The notes below the pieces were generated by a model. The model was not told the origin of the DNA. It saw nothing but the letters and a program-made list of their open reading frames with translations, and ran no database searches. Positions 18,994-27,747 of a stretch of DNA of 64,000 nucleotides are shown here, one piece after another. Both the position numbers and the translations under genes were made by a program. Within the stretch, counting starts at the first letter, position 1, and each line of letters opens with the position of its first letter. The stretch is from Pragia fontium DSM 5563 = ATCC 49100 (GTDB taxonomy: Bacteria > Pseudomonadota > Gammaproteobacteria > Enterobacterales > Enterobacteriaceae), in assembly GCF_900112475.1 (NCBI RefSeq), contig NZ_FOLW01000006.1:62001-126000 (forward strand), given 5' to 3'.

Positions 18994-20358
18994 TTAAAGC
19001 GCATTTTGTTTACGTAATTCGATTTTTTTCACAATGTTGACATAGGTCTTTTCATCGAGTTTGTAGAACAAAATAAAAATGAAGCCAAGAATGAACATCG
19101 CTGCAGGTACCAGCGTCATCATAATATTGATGCCATTTAAGGCGGAATCAGTGATCTTATCCGCAGAGTAATCGGAGTAATCTAACAACAACCCGGCCAA
19201 ACCACCGCCAATAGCCATGGCAATTTTGGTGATAAAATTGAAGAAACCATAGATAGCACCTTCGGCACGAACCTCGGTTTTCCACTCAGCAAACTCAACG
19301 GTGTCGGCAATCATCGACCACATAGTGACAAACGCCATCCCCAGGCCCATGCTATAGATACAAATACAGGCCATGGTTAAATAAAGATTATCCTGCACAA
19401 ACCAGTATTGAAAAATCAGCGCACCGGCGACAAATGCGGTGGCAAACAGCGTCAGCACTTTCTTACCTAACAGAGACACCAATTTTTCACAGAAAATGGT
19501 GCCAACAATATAGGCCGCAGTCTGAATGGCAAAGAATTTGGCGGTAAAGGCTTCGTCCTGTAAAACGTATTTAATAAAGTAAATCGCAATGGCCATCCAT
19601 ACCGTGTACGCAATGTAGATCGCTACGGTAAACATCGATAAATGCATTAACGGGGAATTACAATAAATAGCCTTAGCCATCTCTTTTAAGGTCGGCGGTG
19701 CGATATCTTTCTCAATCAATACCCGTTCTTTCGTCATACCAAAACAGGCAAGAAATAAGAATGTCGCCAATAAAGAGAAACAGCTTACGGCAAAGACATA
19801 GCCTTCTCGTGGCTCGGTAAAAAGCCCAATAAGATACTCAGCGTTAGTCGAAACGATCAAATAACCCACAATAGCCAATATAAAGCGATAAACCGATAAC
19901 GATGCTCGAGAGCCTTCGTGTTGGGTCATCATATTAGTCATGGCTGAATAAGGGGTGTTAACGGCGGTATAGGCCATGCAATAGATGGTATAGGTGATTA
20001 AGGCGTAATAGAACTTCTGATCGGACTCAATTGAGGTAAAACACAATACGGTTAAAAACCCTAAAGGAATCGACCCAAATAATAAATAAGGCCTTAACTT
20101 GCCGTATCGAGTATTGGTTTTATCGACGATATAACCGATAAGAATGTTAAATACCGCATCAATAACTCGGGCAATAACAAAAATCAGGCTGGCCTGTGCC
20201 GCAGAAATACCGTAAATATCGGTATAAAAATAGAGCAAAAACAGAGAAACAAAACCAAAAGAGAGGTTCGAGGCTAAATCGCCAAATCCGTAACCTATTT
20301 TTTCTTTAATTCCGAGTACAACATAGCTTGTTGAGTTAACAGACTGTACATCCTTCAT
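18994..20358 (-). CDS. GPH-family (MFS) sugar:cation symporter
   Basis: 454-aa membrane protein with about 12 hydrophobic segments, of the glycoside-pentoside-hexuronide:cation symporter family (relatives include MelB, YicJ and UidB). Family features include EKIGYGFGDLASNLSFGFVSLFLLYFYTDIYGI at the N-terminus, DAVFNILIGYIVDKTNTRYGKLRPYLLFG, and MAYTAVNTPYSAMTNMMTQ. The GH3 beta-glycosidase follows 17 bp downstream, so it most likely imports a beta-glycoside that is then hydrolysed inside the cell. It is the first gene of the probable operon. The transported sugar is not identifiable from sequence. Confidence 0.88.
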   Translation of the reverse strand: MKDVQSVNSTSYVVLGIKEKIGYGFGDLASNLSFGFVSLFLLYFYTDIYGISAAQASLIFVIARVIDAVFNILIGYIVDKTNTRYGKLRPYLLFGSIPLGFLTVLCFTSIESDQKFYYALITYTIYCMAYTAVNTPYSAMTNMMTQHEGSRASLSVYRFILAIVGYLIVSTNAEYLIGLFTEPREGYVFAVSCFSLLATFLFLACFGMTKERVLIEKDIAPPTLKEMAKAIYCNSPLMHLSMFTVAIYIAYTVWMAIAIYFIKYVLQDEAFTAKFFAIQTAAYIVGTIFCEKLVSLLGKKVLTLFATAFVAGALIFQYWFVQDNLYLTMACICIYSMGLGMAFVTMWSMIADTVEFAEWKTEVRAEGAIYGFFNFITKIAMAIGGGLAGLLLDYSDYSADKITDSALNGINIMMTLVPAAMFILGFIFILFYKLDEKTYVNIVKKIELRKQNAL

Positions 20359-20550
20359 CCCAACGATCCTTTATTAAAATTATCTGTGTGAATGATATAA
20401 CCGGCTTATTTCTATTACTTTGAACTCGTTATTTCCAACTGAGCGCTTTGTTTGCCATCATTTAATCAGCGAGACAAATATCACCATGAATTTAATCATG
20501 ATCATGGATAAGCAAAGATAAAATAATCAATATATTCAAATTGATAATAG

Positions 20551-20589
20551 AAAAACATCCAGAACCGGATAGGCATCACGGCTCTGGAT
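20551..20589 (-). terminator. Terminator of the secreted phosphatase gene
   Basis: On the minus strand an 11-bp stem (seven pairs, one G-U, three pairs) around an 11-nt loop is followed by gttttt. It lies 14 bp after the phosphatase stop and insulates that gene from the symporter operon. Confidence 0.8.
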
Positions 20590-20602
20590 ATGACGCAGTG
20601 GA

Positions 20603-21739
20603 TTACTCGGTATACATCGCTTTTAAAGCTTCAATTTGTTGCTTAGTGATACCCATCTCTTTAAGCAAATAATTATCCACTGAACCGTACTTTTGTTTAA
20701 TCAGATCCAAGGCCGCCTTAATATACTCCGGTCTGGACTGCTGAATAGCCAGAAAACCCTTAATCGCTTTAGGATCTTGATTAAACTCTTTACTCATGTC
20801 CTCAAGTTCTTTTTTATCAAACTCTTTGCGATACTCATTGGTCAATAAATATTCATTAACGATGGTTTCTTCCGGTACGCCTAATGCAGCCAGGAAGACC
20901 GCCGACACATAACCGGTACGATCTTTACCGCCGGCACAGTGCCATACCAAACCTTTTCCTTCCGCCGTTAACGCCGTCGACAGTATTTGCTTCATAGAGT
21001 CATGGCTTTTTGGTGCTTCAACCATATAAGCGTTGGTATCAACATAAAAGCTTTCGGCTCTTGGCGTACTGACAAAGTTATAGATCGTTTCTGTGGTATC
21101 CCAAGAAACGTCTTTATATGCCGGAGGAATATCGGGGATCTGGGTATGGAAATAAGTGATGCCATTCATAGCCGGGTCTGGTTTTTTAGCGACCTCATTA
21201 TCATTGCGCAGATCGAATACGTAACCCATATTCATGTTATAGGCGACATAGTTATACCCTTCAGATTTTAGCTTATAAGGGGTATCCGCACGATACATCA
21301 TGCCCCACTTGGTATAACGACCATCGACAGTTTTAAACCCACCAAGATCGCGCAGATTATCCAGCCCCTTAGCCGGAACTTTGCGTTCCGCCAAGGTAAT
21401 GACGGTATTTTTATTGGTAGGCAGTTTGAATAGCGTGCGATGTTGCGGATTTGGATCGTCAAAGGTTACCGCACCCTCTTTGGCGATTACCTCTAATGCC
21501 GTTGACTTACCGGAAGCCACATCAACCCAATGAATGGTGACTTTGCCTTGTGTGGGCATATCCGCCCAACGAACAGTGAGCTGATTGCCATCACGCGTTA
21601 CGTTACCATTTTGATTAATAAGTTGCTGGTTAATCGCAATTGCAGATGATTCCGTTTGGGCTGCATAGGCGGGATAACTAATAGTTAACGGAGCAAGAAG
21701 GACAGCGGTAAATAATAGCGATGATTTAATATTACTCAT
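20603..21739 (-). CDS. Secreted tyrosine-protein phosphatase family protein
   Basis: 378-aa exported protein. A signal peptide (about 26 residues, ending AYAA) is followed by a beta-rich N-terminal region of about 100 residues, then a Cys-based phosphatase domain of the bacterial Y_phosphatase3 type. The start motif LDNLRDLGGFKTVDGRYTKWGMMYRAD is visible. The P-loop HCAGGKDRTG has Cys268 and Arg274 in the CX5R arrangement; the general acid may be in the upstream IPDIPP region. Relatives act on phosphotyrosine, phosphoinositides or other phosphate esters. Here it would act in the periplasm or outside the cell. It has its own terminator. Substrate unknown. Confidence 0.85.
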   Translation of the reverse strand: MSNIKSSLLFTAVLLAPLTISYPAYAAQTESSAIAINQQLINQNGNVTRDGNQLTVRWADMPTQGKVTIHWVDVASGKSTALEVIAKEGAVTFDDPNPQHRTLFKLPTNKNTVITLAERKVPAKGLDNLRDLGGFKTVDGRYTKWGMMYRADTPYKLKSEGYNYVAYNMNMGYVFDLRNDNEVAKKPDPAMNGITYFHTQIPDIPPAYKDVSWDTTETIYNFVSTPRAESFYVDTNAYMVEAPKSHDSMKQILSTALTAEGKGLVWHCAGGKDRTGYVSAVFLAALGVPEETIVNEYLLTNEYRKEFDKKELEDMSKEFNQDPKAIKGFLAIQQSRPEYIKAALDLIKQKYGSVDNYLLKEMGITKQQIEALKAMYTE

Positions 21740-22012
21740 TATGCATACACTCCATCTATGTCATGGATTTATTATTATGTGAGTTACGCTTAACAGCGCA
21801 ATCGTACATCTCTGCTGATGTAGGATGATTAAAGCATTAAAGATAGGGGTACAGCTTCCCGCTAATTGTGATTCCATGTCCGATTTTTTGTCATATCCTC
21901 ACTTATTGCCAATACTGTGAATAAGCTCAACATTTAACAAAATAAATAATCTCTTTTGAGAAAAGAAACCTAAAATAGTAAAAAGCAATTTTTTTAAAAT
22001 TAGCGAATTAAT
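21740..22012. other. Intergenic region upstream of the phosphatase gene
   Basis: About 270 bp with no credible gene, AT-rich in its right half. It contains the promoter for the leftward phosphatase gene. The terminator of the HD-kinase gene lies to its right. No operator of a recognised type was seen. Confidence 0.5.
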
Positions 22013-22049
22013 TTAAAACAAAAACACCGTATATATTAATACGGTGTTT
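22013..22049 (-). terminator. Terminator of the RNA-repair cassette
   Basis: Perfect 11-bp stem (aaacaccgtat / atacggtgttt, 22022-22032 and 22039-22049) with a 6-nt loop. It is followed on the minus strand by a T-rich tail (tttttgtttt), 22 bp after the HD-kinase stop. Confidence 0.88.
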
Positions 22050-22070
22050 ATATAAGTCTACTGATTAATA

Positions 22071-23183
22071 TCAATCAGTTATCTGATAAATAACCTGATG
22101 TGCTTCTTCCGGCGATGGTAACTCTAACTTTGCCAGCATGCGATCCATGACTTTATCTGGCACCATATACTCGCGTTCACGATTCTGCTGTCGCCATTTA
22201 GCATAAGGGACTTCAATATAGACGACCCTAACCCGTGCTTTATAACTGACAAATAAATTGATCAGCTGTTGGCGCATTTGATGAGTAATATTGGTGGCAT
22301 TCCAGACAAAATCATCACCACGACGCAGCTTTTCCCGCGCCTGTTGCTTTGCCTGCTGAACTACCCAACCATTGGCTGCACTATCATCAGGATTGATCCT
22401 ATGCTGACGACGAATATCATCCAGACTGATAATCGCTGCTCCACCACAGGCCTGTTGTATATATCGGTCTTTGCCCATACCCGGTAGGCCGCATAATAAT
22501 GTGACCTGACTTTGATAATCATCATAAGGCTGATAGTTAACAGGCGCACCGTCTGTGGCAAAATAGCGGTAACGCGCTTCATCAGATGAAAATTGCCGCG
22601 CCTGCCGCCAACACTGTTGCTCATGGCAGTATAGGTTAAACAATTCAATGCGCCCCAGCAGCTCATCCACATCGGAGCATTGTCGCCCCAAAACATCAGC
22701 CTTAGCTAATAGTGATAGCAAATGGGTATCAACCCGCAGCGACGCAGAAAACAGCGCTTTTTGTGGGTCAGGCTTCTCCATCACCCAAAGCGGTAAGCCA
22801 TGGTAACGCACTAATGCGGCTATTTGTTCACGAACGGCAAACGGCGCGGGAGAATCTTTAAACAAAATCTGCCTTGCCGTGAATTCGCCTTTACGAGCAT
22901 GGCCTGGAGACACTATCCGGCCATCATGATCGACGCGAGTCGTGCTGCGTTTTTCCACATCATGCAACAGTGCCGCCATCCACAGAATTTCTTGTTCCTG
23001 CGGGGTTAATTGCTCATATTCCGCCATAGAGACTAAGGCAGCCAATACACTTTGAGTATGTACTGCAACATCCCCTTCAGCGTGATGCAGAGGATCTTGC
23101 AAAACCCCAGCCATATCAGTCACCCAAGAATAGCGTTCTGCCAAAAATGACCATGATTTATCAGCACTAAACATCCAGCTCAT
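22071..23183 (-). CDS. HD-domain phosphoesterase / polynucleotide kinase fusion (HD-Pnk type)
   Basis: 370-aa two-domain enzyme. The N-terminal HD domain has HHAEGDVAVHTQSVLAAL, the HD pair in LLHDVEKR (His74-Asp75), RYHG and LLAKADVLGR, a metal-dependent phosphoesterase signature. The C-terminal P-loop kinase has LLCGLPGMGKDRYI (about 232-239), SLDDIRR, and WNATNITHQMR, a polynucleotide-kinase arrangement. The same fusion in Runella slithyformis (HD-Pnk) removes 2',3'-cyclic phosphates and phosphorylates 5'-OH ends. The ATG at 23183 has a near-perfect Shine-Dalgarno (aggaggt, seven bp upstream); the open frame further 5' lies inside the ligase gene and is not used. It overlaps the ligase stop by 17 bp. 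Confidence 0.87.
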   Translation of the reverse strand: MSWMFSADKSWSFLAERYSWVTDMAGVLQDPLHHAEGDVAVHTQSVLAALVSMAEYEQLTPQEQEILWMAALLHDVEKRSTTRVDHDGRIVSPGHARKGEFTARQILFKDSPAPFAVREQIAALVRYHGLPLWVMEKPDPQKALFSASLRVDTHLLSLLAKADVLGRQCSDVDELLGRIELFNLYCHEQQCWRQARQFSSDEARYRYFATDGAPVNYQPYDDYQSQVTLLCGLPGMGKDRYIQQACGGAAIISLDDIRRQHRINPDDSAANGWVVQQAKQQAREKLRRGDDFVWNATNITHQMRQQLINLFVSYKARVRVVYIEVPYAKWRQQNREREYMVPDKVMDRMLAKLELPSPEEAHQVIYQITD

Positions 23184-23886
23184 TTTGACCTCCTGCCGTA
23201 TTTCTTTCGTAAACCAACGGGGCTCGCTGCCAATTTCGTTTCCAATGAATATCCGTTTTAACATGATTTTTACGCACATACTTAAACACGTTATGTGAAA
23301 AGTCTGCCACGGGATAAGCATTAAGGTTACGACTGACAATACCTTCCATTGAACAACGTTGTTGTGAATCCCATGACTCAAAATGACTATCGCGTTGAGC
23401 ATGAGCAATAATCAGCTGGCTGAATTCGAACTGCCCGACCCCTTTCGTAGCTATGTTTACTTCGGGTATCAATGGAAAATCAAATAAGGCGGCATAAAAC
23501 CTGACCTCTTCCCAACTCAACCACATATCATGGTGACGTATCGCAAATACAAAAAAGTAATCTTCCAACCGGCGATATTCAATGGAGTGAATGGCATACA
23601 GATTTTCGCCAAAAATCTCGATATCGCCTAAATCATCCTTAATCAATTGCCAGCGTTGGCGAATTTGCTGAGTCCAGGCAGACTGAGTTACAGCCCCATG
23701 GGAACGGGCAAATACGCCATATTTATTCAGACAGTTATTTTCACCATCCAGCTTTTCGGTATGAACCAACTGTGTAATATTTGATATATCGCGCCACCAA
23801 TGATGATTGATACGATCGTCACTGGTGGTACCCGGAGAAAACGGGTAATGATAGGTTCTGCCATATTTTCTCGATTGCATGTTCAT
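23167..23886 (-). CDS. ATP-dependent RNA ligase family protein
   Basis: 239-aa nucleotidyltransferase of the RNA ligase type (Rnl2-like core). Motif I is EKLDGENN, with Lys45 the expected AMP-accepting lysine. Motif III-like IFGENLYAIHSIEY, motif IV SMEGIVSR and motif V NVFKYVRKNHVK follow in the right order and spacing. There is little sequence beyond the adenylyltransferase domain, so it is a minimal ligase. It is translated just before and overlaps the HD-kinase gene, so end healing and sealing are encoded together. Expected role: joining broken RNA, such as cleaved tRNA. No RNA substrate is visible here. Confidence 0.87.
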   Translation of the reverse strand: MNMQSRKYGRTYHYPFSPGTTSDDRINHHWWRDISNITQLVHTEKLDGENNCLNKYGVFARSHGAVTQSAWTQQIRQRWQLIKDDLGDIEIFGENLYAIHSIEYRRLEDYFFVFAIRHHDMWLSWEEVRFYAALFDFPLIPEVNIATKGVGQFEFSQLIIAHAQRDSHFESWDSQQRCSMEGIVSRNLNAYPVADFSHNVFKYVRKNHVKTDIHWKRNWQRAPLVYERNTAGGQNELDV

Positions 23887-24134
23887 AATGCTGCTTCACT
23901 CTACTGATGCACATTATTTCATGACCAAGTTATTAAACGTTTCAATCCCGGCGCAGTAAGGCGCAAAAACAATCCATTCTCTGAAACTTATTCTTTGAAA
24001 CAATAGTGCAAATTCATCTTACCCAAATGAGCAGATGTAATAGCGTAAACGGAGGGAATTTAACGCGGTGATATTTCGAAGGCGCGCGCATACTAACAAC
24101 ATAAAAATAGAATTGCTAATAAAATGTGCGGCAA
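23887..24134. other. Intergenic region upstream of the RNA ligase gene
   Basis: About 250 bp without a credible gene. It should contain the promoter of the RNA-repair cassette (minus strand). No clear sigma-54 -24/-12 pair was found. Confidence 0.4.
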
Positions 24135-24171
24135 AATTAAGTGAATCAAACCTACTTTGACTCACTTAATT
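24135..24171 (-). terminator. Terminator-like hairpin after tatD
   Basis: Arms aattaagtga and tcacttaatt are exact complements, extended by five more pairs after one mismatch, with a 5-nt loop. It lies 10 bp after the tatD stop; the T-run on the minus strand is short (tttt). Confidence 0.55.
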
Positions 24172-24180
24172 GAAGATAAG

Positions 24181-24957
24181 TTACAGGGTAACTTTAAATA
24201 ACTGACTGAAATTATTGGTGGTTACTTCTGCCAATGTTTCCAGTTCAACGCCCTTCAATACCGCCAAATACTCGGCCACATCACGTACATAGGCGGGCTG
24301 ATTCTCTTTGCCGCGGTGAGGAACTGGCGCTAAATAAGGTGAATCAGTCTCAATTAACATTCTATCTAACGGAACGTAACGAGCCACTTCACGTAGCGCT
24401 TCGGCATTACGAAACGTCACGATACCGGAAAATGAAATATAAAAGCCAATATCCAACAGTTGCTGAGCAGTATCGATATCTTCAGTAAAGCAATGCAGCA
24501 CACCTCGGCACTCTTCGGCTCTCTCTTCTTTCAGAATACTCAAGGTATCGGCTCGCGCATCACGCGTATGAACAATGACCGGTTTATTTAATTGGCGGCC
24601 AACCTGAATATGCTGTCGAAAACATTCCTGCTGTAAGGGAATATTGTCCTGTTGATAATAATAATCCAGCCCGGTTTCGCCTAACGCAACGACTTGGCTA
24701 TCAGCAGCCAACGCCAATAGCGTCTCCGGCTGGTAAACCTCATCCAGATTAAGAGGATGAACGCCGCAGGAAAGAAAAATGTTTTGATGTCCGGCTACCA
24801 TCTTTTTTAAAGCTTGAAACCCAGGTAGCGTGGTTGAAACCGCCAGACAAGATTTGACATCCCGCTGTTTCGCAGCAGTGAGCACGCTGTTTAAATCAGT
24901 ATGCTGCTCGGTATAATCCAAAGCATCAAGATGACAATGTGAATCGACTAAATACAT
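24181..24957 (-). CDS. ycfH: TatD-family metal-dependent hydrolase (YcfH type)
   Basis: 258-aa TIM-barrel metallohydrolase of the TatD family, which includes 3'-5' DNases and D-aminoacyl-type hydrolases. Metal ligands are seen in DSHCHLD, ALGETGLDYYY, VIVHTRDA, LHCFTED and IETDSPYLAP. It is the last gene of mltG-tmk-holB-ycfH, with 28 bp between it and holB, as in E. coli. The biochemical substrate of the YcfH branch is not certain. Confidence 0.92.
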   Translation of the reverse strand: MYLVDSHCHLDALDYTEQHTDLNSVLTAAKQRDVKSCLAVSTTLPGFQALKKMVAGHQNIFLSCGVHPLNLDEVYQPETLLALAADSQVVALGETGLDYYYQQDNIPLQQECFRQHIQVGRQLNKPVIVHTRDARADTLSILKEERAEECRGVLHCFTEDIDTAQQLLDIGFYISFSGIVTFRNAEALREVARYVPLDRMLIETDSPYLAPVPHRGKENQPAYVRDVAEYLAVLKGVELETLAEVTTNNFSQLFKVTL

Positions 24958-24985
24958 AAAAATAAGCTCATAACAGAAAAAGTGA

Positions 24986-25963
24986 TCACGCCAATAAAAT
25001 ATCGGCCTGATTTAGCATATTGGTCAACAGTAACTCGCGGTTAACGCCCGCAACGCTAAGTAATTCATGGCGACACTTCAGCCAATCCTGCGCAATACGG
25101 TTAAACAGCTGAGGTGAACCCAGTCCAGCTAGGTTACGAATGACAGATTGGCAGTCTTGATTGACTACAAAATCAAACGCTCCTTGTTGGTCTTTCACCA
25201 CATCGAGCAATAGAGAAACGGCCCAGTGAATCCGTTCATCGGCATTATCATGATTTAATGCCGGTAGGAATGAAAGTAAATCACGCTGGAAAAATGCCGA
25301 CGATAATGACTGACAAACCCCTTCCCGGTTTTTCCAAGTTTCCGAGGTTAACAATTGCTGCGCCGCCACCGGTGCCCCGTGACTCAGGCGTAATGCCGTT
25401 TTCAAACTGTCCGGTTGGCCAGCGTTCTGGCGTCTTAGCCATTCAATGCTGAACGTTTCCTCAGGACAATCCATAACCCAAAACAAGCAACGGCTACGCA
25501 CCGTTGCGGGTAATTTCGCCGGTTCATGACAGCCCAACAAGAAATAAGTATCGGCTGGCGGTTCTTCCAACGTTTTCAATAGTGCATTGGCGGCAGCCTC
25601 ACTGAGGAGCTCCGATTCAGGAAACCAAGCAACCTTATAACCACTTTGCTGCGCGTGGTTATATAGCGTCTCAGTTAATTCACGAACCCGATCAACACCA
25701 ATAGCACTTTTACCTTTTTCAGGCTCGATAACGTGCCAGTCGGGATGGGTTCCTGCTTTCATCAAATTACAGCTATGGCATATCCCACAAGTTTTTTCAC
25801 CCTGTGGATTACGGCACATTAACCAGCGCCCGAGCGCCTGGATCAGCTGTCGATCGCCACTTCCGGGGATTGATTGCAATAGCAACGCATGGTGTTTGCG
25901 ATCGGAAGCATATTGGCTAACCAATTGCCGATAGATCGGTGTCAACCATGGATACCAAATCAC
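24986..25963 (-). CDS. holB: DNA polymerase III delta' subunit
   Basis: Clamp-loader subunit that, with delta and tau/gamma, loads the beta clamp on DNA. About 325 aa with an AAA+ fold. A zinc-binding set of Cys ([16 protein letters not shown]) is followed by [24 protein letters not shown] and [18 protein letters not shown]. The start is the GTG at 25963 giving MIWYPWL, which matches the E. coli N-terminus (MRWYPWL) and overlaps the tmk stop as GTGA. A longer frame to 25984 would run into tmk. Essential replication gene. Confidence 0.93.
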   Translation of the reverse strand: MIWYPWLTPIYRQLVSQYASDRKHHALLLQSIPGSGDRQLIQALGRWLMCRNPQGEKTCGICHSCNLMKAGTHPDWHVIEPEKGKSAIGVDRVRELTETLYNHAQQSGYKVAWFPESELLSEAAANALLKTLEEPPADTYFLLGCHEPAKLPATVRSRCLFWVMDCPEETFSIEWLRRQNAGQPDSLKTALRLSHGAPVAAQQLLTSETWKNREGVCQSLSSAFFQRDLLSFLPALNHDNADERIHWAVSLLLDVVKDQQGAFDFVVNQDCQSVIRNLAGLGSPQLFNRIAQDWLKCRHELLSVAGVNRELLLTNMLNQADILLA

Positions 25964-26598
25964 TTCACATTCTCCAGCAGCCATTGACGCATGGTTGTCT
26001 GAATATCAGCAGTGACCTTTGCCAGGGATTGCGAGGCATCGATAGTGATAATGGAATTATCGCTTTGTGCTAATTCCAGATAACGCTGACGAGTTCGCTC
26101 AAAAAAGGCCAAAGACTCTTTTTCAATGCGATCAAGCTCACCACGGGCTCTGGCTCGTTCTAACCCTTTCTCTGGTAACACATCAAGATACAGCGTTAAA
26201 TCAGGGTGAAAATCCCCCAGTACCGTATCACGCAAGGCGGTCATTAACTGATTATCGATTCCTCGGCCGCCGCCCTGATAAGCCTGAGAGGATAAGTCAT
26301 GACGATCGCCGATAACCCAGGCACCGCGAGCTAAAGCAGGTTTCATCACATTCTCAACCAACTGAACTCGCGATGTGTACATCATCAACAATTCAGCCTT
26401 ATCGGTCAGAACTTCATCTCCGATTCCCTGTTTTACCAATTCACGTAATTTCTCCGCTAATGGTGTTCCCCCTGGTTCTCGGGTGAAGACAATATCGGTA
26501 ATTCCTTTGGCGTTTAATTCTGCTACGATCGTATCACGCGCCGTAGTTTTGCCTGCGCCTTCAAGCCCTTCAATGACAATAAATTTACCTTTACTCAT
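25960..26598 (-). CDS. tmk: Thymidylate kinase
   Basis: Phosphorylates dTMP to dTDP in the dTTP pathway. The 212 aa carry the P-loop [52 protein letters not shown] and the LID region [11 protein letters not shown]. Full family length. It overlaps holB by 4 bp and begins 2 bp after the mltG stop, so the three genes form one operon. Confidence 0.97.
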   Translation of the reverse strand: MSKGKFIVIEGLEGAGKTTARDTIVAELNAKGITDIVFTREPGGTPLAEKLRELVKQGIGDEVLTDKAELLMMYTSRVQLVENVMKPALARGAWVIGDRHDLSSQAYQGGGRGIDNQLMTALRDTVLGDFHPDLTLYLDVLPEKGLERARARGELDRIEKESLAFFERTRQRYLELAQSDNSIITIDASQSLAKVTADIQTTMRQWLLENVK

Positions 26599-26600
26599 GT

Positions 26601-27620
26601 CTATTTTCCTGCCCTCAGAGTCTGAAGATATGTGCGAACGGCCTGATTATGGCTCTGTAAATTAGTGGTGAACGTATGCCCACCTTTACCATCTGCGACA
26701 AAATATAAATATGGCGTTTTCGCCGGATGCGCCGCGGCCTTCAATGATGCGATACCCGGCATAGCGATCGGCGTTGGGGGTAACCTGTCAATGACATAGG
26801 TATTATATGCCGTTGGTGTGGTTAAATCTTTACGGGTGATATTTCCGTTATACAGTTCGCCCATTCCATAAATCACGGTTGGATCGGTCTGCAATTTCAT
26901 CCCAATGCGCATACGATTGATAAACACCGAGGCGACCTTATCCCGCTCCGAATCAAGGGCTGTTTCTTTTTCAATAATCGAGGCCATTATCATCATTTCG
27001 TAAGGTGTTTTATACGGCAGATTCTCTTCCCGCCCCGCCCAGATTTCATCTATAGCGACCTTCATTCGATTGTGTGCCCGTTTAAGCAACGCAATATCGG
27101 TGGTACCCGCAGTATAATTATAGGTATCCGGATACAGCCAACCTTCCGGGTGTTGCGGATCGTTGATATCCAGACGCTCGGCAATTTGCCGCTCGTTAAG
27201 CCCTTTTAAACTATGTTCCAAGTAATTAGCCTGTTCCAGCAGCGGCAGCCAGTCTTTCATTCGTGTACCTTCAATAAAACGAATAGAAAACTGAGCCTCG
27301 CGTCCTGAACGCAGCAGCAAAAGCAAATCTTTGACGCTCATACCGGACTTAATTTGGTAGGTCCCTGCTTTAAAACCGCCTAATTCAGGCTTCACCCGCA
27401 GCAACCATGGAAAAGGCTTAATATCCGTTACCAGTTTCTTATCAACCAGCAACTGCGCTAATCCCACTCGTCCAGTGCCGGCAGGCAGAGTAAAGTATGT
27501 CTCTTCAGTAATATTGAGTGGCGTCTCTGCATACTTCTCCAGCCATTGATATCCGGCAAATACTCCAGCCGCTCCAGCCAGAATCAAAATTGCAAAGATC
27601 CCTATAATTTTTTTCTTCAT
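26601..27620 (-). CDS. mltG: Endolytic murein transglycosylase MltG
   Basis: Inner-membrane enzyme that cuts nascent glycan strands and sets peptidoglycan chain length. About 339 aa with a single N-terminal transmembrane helix, LysM-like [12 protein letters not shown] and SVKDLLLLL, and the YceG catalytic region [27 protein letters not shown], where the first Glu of EKE is catalytic. [12 protein letters not shown] and [11 protein letters not shown] follow. The ATG at 27620 (MKKKIIG) resembles homologues; the ATG at 27632 would add four residues. In E. coli pabC lies between fabF and this gene; it is missing here. Confidence 0.94.
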   Translation of the reverse strand: MKKKIIGIFAILILAGAAGVFAGYQWLEKYAETPLNITEETYFTLPAGTGRVGLAQLLVDKKLVTDIKPFPWLLRVKPELGGFKAGTYQIKSGMSVKDLLLLLRSGREAQFSIRFIEGTRMKDWLPLLEQANYLEHSLKGLNERQIAERLDINDPQHPEGWLYPDTYNYTAGTTDIALLKRAHNRMKVAIDEIWAGREENLPYKTPYEMMIMASIIEKETALDSERDKVASVFINRMRIGMKLQTDPTVIYGMGELYNGNITRKDLTTPTAYNTYVIDRLPPTPIAMPGIASLKAAAHPAKTPYLYFVADGKGGHTFTTNLQSHNQAVRTYLQTLRAGK

Positions 27621-27684
27621 TGCCTTGGTCATTCTCGTTAGCGCATATCAGAAGCGTATTAAATTTATCCTGATTTTATAAGCA

Positions 27685-27714
27685 AAACGGCCCGGTGAAT
27701 ATACCAGGCCGTTT
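27685..27714 (-). terminator. fabF terminator
   Basis: Stem aaacggcc-c-ggt / acc-a-ggccgttt with one mismatch and a 6-nt loop, followed on the minus strand by ttttgctt. It lies between fabF and mltG, so the mltG group may depend on a promoter in the short gap at 27621-27684 or on readthrough. Confidence 0.65.
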
Positions 27715-27747
27715 ATTTACGCATTATCGAACGTATTCGTTTTGAAC

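Noticed and set aside
23184-23408. 75-residue N-terminal extension of the HD-kinase frame
   Set aside because: It lies inside the RNA ligase gene in another frame, and the ATG at 23183 has a near-perfect Shine-Dalgarno and begins the conserved domain.
23887-24134. Possible sigma-54 promoter for the RNA-repair cassette, by analogy with rtc operons
   Set aside because: A GG and a GC element can be found on the minus strand (ttggg...ttgca) but are 12 bp or more apart instead of the required 10.
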